A stretch of 7,419 bases of DNA from an uncultured Solirubrobacter sp. (lineage in GTDB: Bacteria; Actinomycetota; Thermoleophilia; Solirubrobacterales; Solirubrobacteraceae). Below, one piece after another: positions 1 to 5,965 of this stretch (positions are counted from its first letter, which is position 1; every line of letters starts with the position of its first letter). The notes under the pieces were generated by a model that worked only from the letters and a program-made list of their open reading frames with translations, made no database searches and was not told the origin of the DNA. The position numbers and the translations under genes are program-made. The DNA is taken from positions 1 to 7,419 of the forward strand of contig CALMNS010000301.1 in assembly GCA_937871635.1 (NCBI GenBank), given 5' to 3'.

Positions 1-54
1 GGCCGGCCGCGTGACCTGCGCCGTCGCGAGGACTGCGAGGCCGCGGCCGGGTGA
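1..54 (+). CDS. possible C-terminal end of an upstream gene (partial)
   Basis: Frame 1 is open from the window edge to a TGA at 52-54 and reads GRPRDLRRREDCEAAAG. The codons are G/C-rich at the third position, as in the real genes nearby, but 17 codons are too few to separate this from chance in such GC-rich DNA. If real, it would end 46 bases before the ThyX-like gene on the same strand. No function can be assigned. Confidence 0.2.
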   Translation, partial: GRPRDLRRREDCEAAAG

Positions 55-59
55 CGGGC

Positions 60-88
60 GTGATCGCCGCCGGGTCCGGCGGTAGCCT
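60..88 (+). promoter_or_regulatory. candidate promoter for the ThyX-like gene
   Basis: TAGCCT at 83-88 fits the loose actinobacterial -10 pattern TAnnnT. A weak -35-like GTGATC lies at 60-65, with a 17-base spacer. The ATG at 101 follows only 12 bases after the -10 and has no Shine-Dalgarno sequence (GCCGGCTCCGCG lies between), so the transcript would have a very short or no leader. This was read by eye and the -35 match is poor. Confidence 0.3.
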
Positions 89-100
89 GCCGGCTCCGCG

Positions 101-1699
101 ATGGACTACCCGGCCGACGACCTCACCCCCGACGAGCGTGCGCGGATCGCCCCGCACGTCACCCACCTCGAGGGGCCCGTCTTCGGTTTGGTGAACCTGC
201 CCGAGACGGTCAAGGGCGCGCTCTTCGCGCGCTACTCGCGCTATCCCGGGACCCTGAGGCGGCTCTTCATCGACGAGTTCGCCGCGTCGCTGCCGGAGGC
301 GAGCGCGAGCTACGACGACGCCGAGGGCGAGCGGGCCGCGCAACTCTACGAGCGCATCTTCGTCGGGTACGGCGACGACTCGGTGGCGCAGCTCGGCGGC
401 GCTCACGTGGCCTGCGAGTGGACGTCGAACGTCCTCACCAAGCTGCTCCAGCGGCCGCGGCTCGGCGCCTACCTCGAGCAGAGCACCCGGTACATCGCCT
501 ACGACCAGCCGATGGGGAGCGGGAGCGGTGGCGGATACCGCTACTACCGCGACGACTCGCTCGGCCCGGAGTACGCGGCGGCGATGGACGCGCTGTTCGA
601 CGCCTACGCCTCCTCGCTCCCGGTCGTCCGCGGCTGGGTCGACGAGACCTTCCCGCGCGCCGAGGGCGAGTCGCCCGCCGCGCGGGCCCGGGCGGTCAAC
701 GCCAAGGCCCTGGACCTCCTGCGCGGCCTGCTGCCCGCCGCCTCGCTCTCCCACATGGGGATCTATGCGACAGGCCAGACCTATGAGCAGCTCATCCTCC
801 ACCTGCTCGGCCATCCCCTGCCCGAGGCCCGCCACTACGGCACCCTGCTGCTCGACGCGGTCAAGGCGATGATGCCCAGCTTCGTCGCGCGCGTCGAGCG
901 CCCGGACCGCGGCGGCGAGTGGATCGGCTACCTCGAGCGCCGCCGCACGGCGACCGAGCGCTGGGCCGCCCGCCTCGGACTCGACCGCGACCCGGCCGCC
1001 GACGGGCGCCCGTCCGTCCACCTCCTGCACGTGGACGGCGACGAGGACCAGCTGCTGGCCGCCCTGCTCTTCGAGGCCTCCGTCAGCGGCGAGGCGGCGG
1101 CGCTCGACGCCGTCCGCTCCCTCACCGCCGACGAGCGCGCGCGGGCCTTGGGCGACCTGATCGGCGATCGCGCGAACCGTCGCCACCGCCCCGGCCGCGG
1201 CTTCGAGGCCCTGCGCTACCGGTTCGAGATCGTCTCGGACTACGGCGCGTTCCGCGACCTGCAGCGCCACCGGCTCCTCACCGTCCAGTGGCAGGCCCTC
1301 ACGCCCGACCTCGGTGCGGCGGTGCCCGAGGAGGTGCTGGCCGCCTCGGCGGGCGACGCCTACGCCCACGCGCTCGACGTCTCCCGCGACGAGTACGAGC
1401 GGCTCGCCGGGATCGGGCGCCCGGAGGCCGCGCCTTACGCGCTCTGCCTCGGCTACCGCATCCGCTACGTCCTCGATCTCAACGCCCGCGAGGCGATGCA
1501 CCTCATCGAGCTGCGCTCAGGGCGCGAGGGCCATCCGAGCTACCGCGCGGTCGCCCACGAGATGCACGCCAGGATCGCCGCGGTCCATCCCGCGGTGGCC
1601 GCCGCGATGACCCACGTCGACGCGAGCGGTGAGCCGCGCCTCGAGCGCATCCTGAGCGAGATGCGGACCGAGCGGAAGGTCGCGGCGCTCGGGGGGTGA
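101..1699 (+). CDS. thyX: tandem-domain ThyX-like protein (FAD-dependent thymidylate synthase family)
   Basis: This 532-residue protein is built from two ThyX-type halves; ordinary ThyX is a single domain of about 220-250 residues. ThyX methylates dUMP to dTMP in the cytoplasm using methylene-tetrahydrofolate, FAD and NADPH. The first half (about 30-265) has R118-P-R120, seven residues, then S128-T-R130-Y131: the RHRx7SxR signature with His changed to Pro. The second half (about 305-505) has R389-H-R391 but A399 where the Ser should be and T401 where the Arg should be. It keeps the ThyX-like NARE...ELR stretch (461-472); the matching part of the first half is around 207-240. A linker at about 270-305 joins the halves, and a 25-residue tail follows the second. 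The ATG at 101 is the first start and has no Shine-Dalgarno. Family membership is secure. Thymidylate synthase activity is not, because neither half has a full signature. The downstream neighbour converges, so the gene looks monocistronic. Confidence 0.85.
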   Translation: MDYPADDLTPDERARIAPHVTHLEGPVFGLVNLPETVKGALFARYSRYPGTLRRLFIDEFAASLPEASASYDDAEGERAAQLYERIFVGYGDDSVAQLGGAHVACEWTSNVLTKLLQRPRLGAYLEQSTRYIAYDQPMGSGSGGGYRYYRDDSLGPEYAAAMDALFDAYASSLPVVRGWVDETFPRAEGESPAARARAVNAKALDLLRGLLPAASLSHMGIYATGQTYEQLILHLLGHPLPEARHYGTLLLDAVKAMMPSFVARVERPDRGGEWIGYLERRRTATERWAARLGLDRDPAADGRPSVHLLHVDGDEDQLLAALLFEASVSGEAAALDAVRSLTADERARALGDLIGDRANRRHRPGRGFEALRYRFEIVSDYGAFRDLQRHRLLTVQWQALTPDLGAAVPEEVLAASAGDAYAHALDVSRDEYERLAGIGRPEAAPYALCLGYRIRYVLDLNAREAMHLIELRSGREGHPSYRAVAHEMHARIAAVHPAVAAAMTHVDASGEPRLERILSEMRTERKVAALGG

Positions 1700-1702
1700 G
1701 CG

Positions 1703-1737
1703 AGGCCGGCGGGCCGCGGGTTCGCAGGCCGGCGAGG
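1703..1737. terminator. possible bidirectional terminator region between convergent genes
   Basis: The 49-base gap between the two convergent stop codons contains AGGCCGGCG twice (1703-1711 and 1726-1734). Its self-complementary core GCCGGC can pair with the other copy, with a small GCG/CGC stem (1716-1718 with 1723-1725) inside. The outer stem is only 6 bp and no T-run follows on either strand. The position suits a terminator, but the structural evidence is weak. Confidence 0.22.
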
Positions 1738-1748
1738 ATCCGTGCCCG

Positions 1749-2972
1749 TCAGCTCCCGGGCGCGGGCGCGACATCCGGGCGGGGAGCCGGGCGCGCAGCA
1801 GGCGGCGGTTGCAGCGCGCCGGAGACGAGGAGCCCCAGGGTCACGAGACCGGCGGTCGCCGTGAGCGCGCGCAGCGTGCCGACCTCCTCGCCGAGGAAGC
1901 CGATGAGCGGCGGGCCGGCGAGGAACGCCACGTAGCCGATCGAGGCGACGACGCTCACGCGCCCGGCCGCGTCCGTCGGATCGTCGCCCGCCGCGCTCAT
2001 GCCGACGGGGAAGCCCAGGGCGGTGCCGAGCCCCCACAGCGCGGCGCCGACGATGGCCACGGGCAGCGAGCTGCCGAACACGACCAGGCCCAGGCCGGCG
2101 AGCGACACCGCGGCGAGGATTCGCACGGTGGGCACGCGTCCCCAGCTCTCGAGGATCCCGGGCCCGAACCAGCGCCCGACGGTCATCGCGCCGAGGAAGA
2201 TGGCGAAGGTCAGCGACCCCAGCGCGGCCTCGGCCCCGTACCCGTCGATGACCGCGACGCCGAGCCAGTCGTTGCCCGTGCCCTCGGTGAACGCCGCCGT
2301 GAAGACGAAGAGGCCGATCAGGAGCGTGCGCGACTCGGTCCACGCACGCAGCGGGTTGCGCCGCGGCTGGTCGTCGTGCGCCTCGTCCTGGGCCGAGCGG
2401 GCAAGGAAGCCGCGCACGGCGAGAGGTCCGACGACCACGACGGCGCCGGCGACCGCGAGCAGGTGCGCGGTCACGGACACCCCCAGCGCCACCATGGCCG
2501 CGCCGCCCAGCGCGCCCACCACCGTGCCGACGCTGAAGCCGGCGTGGAAGCGCGGCATGATCGCGCGCCCGGAGGCGAGCTCCACTGCGGAACCCTCGAC
2601 GTTCATGGCGACGTCCCAGGTGCCGTTGCCGAGCCCCAGGAGGAACAGCCCGACCGCCACCGCTGCGACGTCGCCACGGGCCCCGATCGCCGCGGTGGCC
2701 AGGCCGGCGGCGGCGATGCACGCCATCCCGGCGACCGTGCGCGCCGTTCCCAGCCGTCCCACGACGAGGCCGGCCAGCGGCATGGAGATGATCGACCCGA
2801 CCGCGATGGCCAGCAGCACCACGCCCAGCTCGCTCTGTGACAGCTCGAGGCCGTCGCGGACCTGCGGGATCCGCGACGCCCAGCTCGCGAAGGCGAAGCC
2901 GCTGGCGATGAAGACGGCGTACACCGCGACGGTCGCGCGGCGCACGGCGGGGGCTGATGGCTCGAGGGTCAT
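1749..2972 (-). CDS. MFS transporter, YbjJ-like family
   Basis: This 407-residue integral membrane protein has about twelve hydrophobic segments, and a charged loop at about 190-215 (RSAQDEAHDDQPRRN) separates the two six-helix halves. That is the usual length and layout of a Major Facilitator Superfamily carrier. Recognisable stretches are SWASRIPQVRDGL (30-42), GRLGTARTV (72-80, a degenerate motif A after TM2), GNGTWDVAMNVEG (115-127), PRFHAGFSVGTVVGA (140-154) and GTGNDWLG (231-238). Together they resemble the E. coli YbjJ group, whose substrates are poorly known; sugar or drug export would be a guess. The C-terminal tail from 388 is a Pro/Ala-rich disordered end. The ATG at 2972 has no clear Shine-Dalgarno, the bases before it being CGCCTTCC. 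A TTGACC box lies near 2998-3003 but has no convincing -10 downstream of it. It is separated from the PHA operon by 262 bases and a hairpin, so a functional link is not implied. Confidence 0.85.
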   Translation of the reverse strand: MTLEPSAPAVRRATVAVYAVFIASGFAFASWASRIPQVRDGLELSQSELGVVLLAIAVGSIISMPLAGLVVGRLGTARTVAGMACIAAAGLATAAIGARGDVAAVAVGLFLLGLGNGTWDVAMNVEGSAVELASGRAIMPRFHAGFSVGTVVGALGGAAMVALGVSVTAHLLAVAGAVVVVGPLAVRGFLARSAQDEAHDDQPRRNPLRAWTESRTLLIGLFVFTAAFTEGTGNDWLGVAVIDGYGAEAALGSLTFAIFLGAMTVGRWFGPGILESWGRVPTVRILAAVSLAGLGLVVFGSSLPVAIVGAALWGLGTALGFPVGMSAAGDDPTDAAGRVSVVASIGYVAFLAGPPLIGFLGEEVGTLRALTATAGLVTLGLLVSGALQPPPAARPAPRPDVAPAPGS

Positions 2973-3234
2973 GGAAGGCGTCGGAGGTCAGGCCCGGTCA
3001 AGCGCCGAGCGCGACGGTGGGCTGGACGTCGGGCGCCTCCGGCGCGGCTGATCCGAGCTTATCCGCGCAGGCGAGGGCCGCACGGGAGGCGGCGCGACTT
3101 CCGCAGGCCGAGTGCGTTGGCCTGTCCTCAGCGGAATGGACACTCGTTGCCTCTCGGGGAGTTGCCACGAGTGTCCATTTCCGCAGAGGGAACCCGAACA
3201 CCCGCGGCCACGCTCCGTCCACCGCCCGCCGCGA
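2973..3234. other. intergenic region between MFS gene and PHA operon
   Basis: This gap of 262 bases lies between the start of the MFS gene and the stop of the acyl-CoA synthetase gene, both on the minus strand. Apart from the hairpin at 3126-3189 I see no gene in it. The short open frames crossing it run through the palindrome and lack Shine-Dalgarno sequences. It must contain the MFS promoter, but I cannot point to a good -35/-10 pair. Confidence 0.6.
3126..3189. repeat. 64-base near-continuous inverted repeat (hairpin) downstream of the PHA operon
   Basis: The arms are symmetric about base 3157. The 11-bp core TGGACACTCGT (3137-3147) pairs perfectly with 3167-3177. GCGGAA (3131-3136) pairs with TTCCGC (3179-3184) across one bulged T (3178). 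CCTC (3126-3129) pairs with GAGG (3186-3189) after one A/A mismatch. Inside, GC (3149-3150) and CTC (3153-3155) extend the stem to a GGG loop. No T-run follows on either strand, so it is not a classical intrinsic terminator. It lies 45 bases past the stop of the last operon gene and could end or stabilise the operon mRNA. It could equally be a dispersed palindromic (REP/MITE-like) element. Confidence 0.75.
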
Positions 3235-4809
3235 CTACCCGCCCGACTCGGCCTCCTGCTGGCGCAGCTCGATCCGCCGGATCTTCCCCGTGAGGGTCTT
3301 GGGCAGGTCCGTCACGAACGCCACCTTGCGGGGGTAGGCGTAGGCCGAGAGCCGGTCGCGGACAAAGGCCTTGATCTCCTCGGCGAGCTCGTCGGAGCCC
3401 GACCGGTCGCCGGCGAGGACGATGAACGCCTTGACGACGTTGCCGCGCCGCTCGTCGGGCGAGGCGACCGCCGCCGCCTCGGCCACCGCGGGATGCTCGA
3501 GGCACGCCGACTCGACCTCGAAGGGGCCGATCCGGTAGCCGGCCGCGATGATGACGTCGTCGGCGCGGCCCTCGTACCAGACGTAGCCGTCCTCGTCGAC
3601 CGAGGCCGCGTCCTTCGTGTGGAACCACTCGCCCCCGAAGGTTTCGCGCGCCGCCTGCTCGTTCTTGTCCGGGTCGGAGGGCGGGCTCCAGTACCCGAGC
3701 GGGTAGTGCGGGTTCGAGCGGGCGCGCAGGCAGATCTCCCCGCGTTCGCCCCGCGCGACCGGCCGCTCGTCCTCGTCGAGGATCTGGACGTCCCACCCCG
3801 GCATCGGCTTGCCCATCGAGCCCTCACGGACCTCCATGAACGGGAAGTTCGCCACGAGCGGGTAGGACTCGGTGAGGCCGTAGTAGTCGAGCACGGTGAT
3901 CCCGTACTGCTCGCGGAACCACCGGATCGCCTCCGGGTTGAGCGGCTCGCCGGCGCTGCAGACGATCCGCAGGTCGGGCATCGGATACCGCTCCCCCGCG
4001 CCCTCGATCGACATCATCGAGCGCATCGCGGTCGGCGTCGTGAAGACGTTCGTCGCGCCGTGGCGCGAGAGGAAGCCGAGCTGCTTGTGGCCGTCGAAGC
4101 CGCCCTCGCGCTGGTAGACGAGCTGCGTGGCGCCCAGCCTCCAGGGGCCGAGCAGCGGGGCGATGCCCGCCGCCCACGCCCACTCCCCCATGCCGTGGAA
4201 GCGCTCGCCCTCGTGCACGTCGTGGCAGTAGGTGAACTCCTCGTGTGCGAGCAGGTAGCGGTGGGCGTGCACGACGCCCTTCGCCGTCCCCGTGGTGCCC
4301 GACGTGTAGTAGAGCTGCGCCGGGTCGTCGGCCGCCGTGTCGCACGAGATCGGATCGGCCGGCGCGCCGTCGAGCAGGCCCTCGAGGGTCAGCACCTGGC
4401 CGCCCCACGCCGTGAAGCGCCCGGCGTTGGCCTCGTCGGTGACCAGCACCTTCGGCTCGGCGTCGGTGAGCCGGTGACGGATCCCGTCGTCGCCGTAGAG
4501 GACGGACATCGCGAGCAGGATCCCCCCGAGCTTCCACGTGCCGAAGAAGATCGCCGCCGTCTCGGGCATCGGCGGGAGCACGACGGCGACGCGGTCGCCG
4601 CGCTCGACGCCCGCCTCGCGGAGCACCGCCGCCGCCTGGTTGGCCAGGGCCTGCAGCTCGCCCCAGCGCAGCTCGCGCACCTCGCCGGCGGGGTTCTCGT
4701 GGACCATGGCCAGGCGGTCGGGCGGGTGCTTGTCGCAGACGTCCTGGGCCAGGTTGTAGCGGTCGGGCACGTGCCACTCGTGCGCGGCCACCGCCTCCTC
4801 GTACGTCAT
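3235..4809 (-). CDS. AMP-forming acyl-CoA synthetase (short/medium-chain type)
   Basis: This 524-residue adenylate-forming enzyme (ANL superfamily) would convert a carboxylic acid, ATP and CoA to acyl-CoA through an acyl-AMP. Core motifs are in order and intact: the P-loop YYTSGTTGTAKG (167-178), APTx-like TTPTAMRS (257-264), DYYGLTE (308-314), the HTKDAASVDEDGYVWYEGR segment (397-415), the hinge RADDVIIAAGYRIGP (415-429), and the C-terminal PKTLTGKIRR (503-512) with catalytic Lys509. The length and sequence style (GEWAWAAGIAPLLGPW) resemble medium-chain/ACSM and acetyl-CoA-synthetase-like ligases. The exact acid cannot be read from the sequence. The ATG at 4809 shares ATGA with the TGA of the upstream XRE gene and has a good AAAGGAG. 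As the last gene of the PHA operon it plausibly supplies acyl-CoA precursors for reduction and polymerisation; this role is inferred from context. Confidence 0.9.
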   Translation of the reverse strand: MTYEEAVAAHEWHVPDRYNLAQDVCDKHPPDRLAMVHENPAGEVRELRWGELQALANQAAAVLREAGVERGDRVAVVLPPMPETAAIFFGTWKLGGILLAMSVLYGDDGIRHRLTDAEPKVLVTDEANAGRFTAWGGQVLTLEGLLDGAPADPISCDTAADDPAQLYYTSGTTGTAKGVVHAHRYLLAHEEFTYCHDVHEGERFHGMGEWAWAAGIAPLLGPWRLGATQLVYQREGGFDGHKQLGFLSRHGATNVFTTPTAMRSMMSIEGAGERYPMPDLRIVCSAGEPLNPEAIRWFREQYGITVLDYYGLTESYPLVANFPFMEVREGSMGKPMPGWDVQILDEDERPVARGERGEICLRARSNPHYPLGYWSPPSDPDKNEQAARETFGGEWFHTKDAASVDEDGYVWYEGRADDVIIAAGYRIGPFEVESACLEHPAVAEAAAVASPDERRGNVVKAFIVLAGDRSGSDELAEEIKAFVRDRLSAYAYPRKVAFVTDLPKTLTGKIRRIELRQQEAESGG

Positions 4810-5147
4810 CCGGCTCCTTTCGTGAACGCACGATAGACCTCGATGAGCGCCTGGCGCTGGCGGCCGGTCAGCCTCGGGTCGTCGCGGATCGCGACCAGGA
4901 CCGGGGGCTCGGCCTCACCGTCGGCGCTGCGATCGATCCCGGCCTGCTCGTAGAGGCGCTCGACCGAGATGTCGAGCGCCTCGGCGATCCCCTCGAGCAC
5001 GCGCTCCGACGGCGCCCGCAGCCCACGCTCGATCTGCGACAGGTACGGGTTCGAGATCCCCGCCACGGCCGCGAACTGGCGCATCGACATCTCGGAGAGC
5101 TCGCGCTGGCGGCGGATGAGCTCCCCGAGCGGCGAGCCGGACTTCAC
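4806..5147 (-). CDS. small XRE-family helix-turn-helix regulator within the PHA operon
   Basis: This 113-residue DNA-binding protein has a Cro/C1-type HTH at about 7-66. The scaffold SMRQFAAVAGISNPYLSQIE leads into RGLRAPSERVLEGIAEAL, with the recognition helix around 31-42. A short linker and a conserved-looking C-terminal piece (IRDDPRLTGRQRQALIEVYRAF, about 87-108) follow; the latter may be an interaction or dimer segment. The start is the GTG at 5147, which overlaps the TGA of the reductase gene as GTGA; the frame stays open further upstream, but there it lies antiphase to the reductase. GGGATGGAG precedes it. I recall similar proteins in other Actinobacteria, for example mycobacterial Rv0474 beside the coiled-coil protein HbhA, but this match is from memory. 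Here it probably senses PHA state or precursors and controls its own operon; that role is inferred from position only. A possible target is the palindrome at 7304-7317. Confidence 0.88.
   Translation of the reverse strand: MKSGSPLGELIRRQRELSEMSMRQFAAVAGISNPYLSQIERGLRAPSERVLEGIAEALDISVERLYEQAGIDRSADGEAEPPVLVAIRDDPRLTGRQRQALIEVYRAFTKGAG
4814..4820 (-). promoter_or_regulatory. ribosome binding site of the acyl-CoA synthetase gene
   Basis: AAAGGAG on the minus strand is followed by CCGG and the ATG at 4809. It is a strong match to the anti-Shine-Dalgarno end and supports this start. It lies inside the last codons of the XRE gene, so initiation here is likely coupled to translation of the upstream frame. 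Confidence 0.7.
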
Positions 5148-5965
5148 ATCTCCATCCCGCCGTTGACCGCCCAGACCTGGCCCGTGATGTAGGAGGAGGC
5201 GTCCGCGCAGAGGAAGTGCACGACGCGCGCGACCTCCTCGGGCCGGCCGAGGCGCGACAGCGGGATCTGGAGCCTGAGCTTCTCGATGACCTTCTCGGGC
5301 ACCGTCTCGACCATCTCGGTCTCGATGAAGCCGGGGGCGACCGCGTTGACGGTGACGTTGAGCGAGTCCTCCGTGAGCTTGCCCGCCTTGGCCAGCGCGT
5401 GCGCCGCCTCGCGGGCCATGGTCATGGTCAGCCCGAACAGGCCGGACTTCGACGCCGCGTAGTTGGCCTGACCGATGTTGCCGGTCTGCCCGATGATCGA
5501 GGAGATGTTCACGATCCGGCCCGTGCCCCGCTCGAGCATGTGCTCGAGGGCCACCTTGGACGTGAAGAACGCGCCCGAGAGGTTGACCGCGAGGACCTTG
5601 TACCAGTCCTCCTCGCTCATCTTGAGCACCGGCCTGTCCGCGGTGATCCCGGCGTTGTTGACCAGGATGTCGAGGTGGCCGTGCCGGTCGATCACCTCGG
5701 CGACCGAGCGGCGGCAGTCCTCCGCCGAGCCGACGTTGCCCTGGTGGATCGAGGCGGTCGCGCCCGTCTCCTCGATCTCGGCCATGAACGCCTTGGCGCG
5801 CTCCTCGTTCTGGCCGTAGCCCGCCGCCACCGTCGCCCCCTGCGAAGCCAGCGAAAGCGCGATCGCCCGCCCGATGCCGCGGGTGCCCCCGGTCACGAAG
5901 GCGACCCTCCCGGTGAGCTTCTCCCCCGCGATCTCCTGCTGAGCCTGCCTGGTGATCACGCTCAT
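5144..5965 (-). CDS. phaB: SDR-family 3-oxoacyl/acetoacetyl-CoA reductase (PhaB/FabG type)
   Basis: This 273-residue short-chain dehydrogenase probably reduces acetoacetyl-CoA (or other 3-oxoacyl-CoA) to the (R)-3-hydroxyacyl-CoA used by PhaC. Visible features are the Rossmann motif TGGTRGIG (25-32), NNAG (103-106), Asn128, and the catalytic Ser156, Tyr169 and Lys173 in SSIIGQTGNIGQANYAASK. PGFIETEM (211-218) and the C-terminal GGMEM follow the family pattern. It is longer than a typical PhaB/FabG (about 245 residues) because of a 17-residue N-terminal extension and an insertion around 188-202. The ATG at 5965 overlaps the phaC TGA as ATGA and has GGAG six bases upstream. The TGA overlaps the GTG of the XRE gene. 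By sequence alone it could be a fatty-acid FabG; its place directly after phaC makes PhaB the better call. NADPH preference is suggested by Arg29 in the glycine motif but not proven. Confidence 0.87.
   Translation of the reverse strand: MSVITRQAQQEIAGEKLTGRVAFVTGGTRGIGRAIALSLASQGATVAAGYGQNEERAKAFMAEIEETGATASIHQGNVGSAEDCRRSVAEVIDRHGHLDILVNNAGITADRPVLKMSEEDWYKVLAVNLSGAFFTSKVALEHMLERGTGRIVNISSIIGQTGNIGQANYAASKSGLFGLTMTMAREAAHALAKAGKLTEDSLNVTVNAVAPGFIETEMVETVPEKVIEKLRLQIPLSRLGRPEEVARVVHFLCADASSYITGQVWAVNGGMEM

Noticed and set aside
1809..3051. Two long plus-strand open frames opposite the MFS gene
   Set aside because: Their His/Arg/Gly/Glu-rich or Ser/Pro/Thr-rich products have no domain. The minus strand encodes a coherent 12-helix carrier.
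3126..3189. Calling the hairpin a classical intrinsic terminator
   Set aside because: No run of T follows the stem on either strand, and the arms are longer than usual. It is listed as an inverted repeat instead.
2998..3222. Minus-strand 74-codon open frame in the intergenic region
   Set aside because: It reads through both arms of the 3126-3189 palindrome and has no Shine-Dalgarno or domain. The region is better explained as non-coding with a hairpin.
3112..4836. Long plus-strand open frame (574 codons) opposite the acyl-CoA synthetase
   Set aside because: The product is an Arg/Val/Leu/Asp-rich composition artefact antisense to a gene with all ANL motifs intact. It also runs through the hairpin and has no Shine-Dalgarno.
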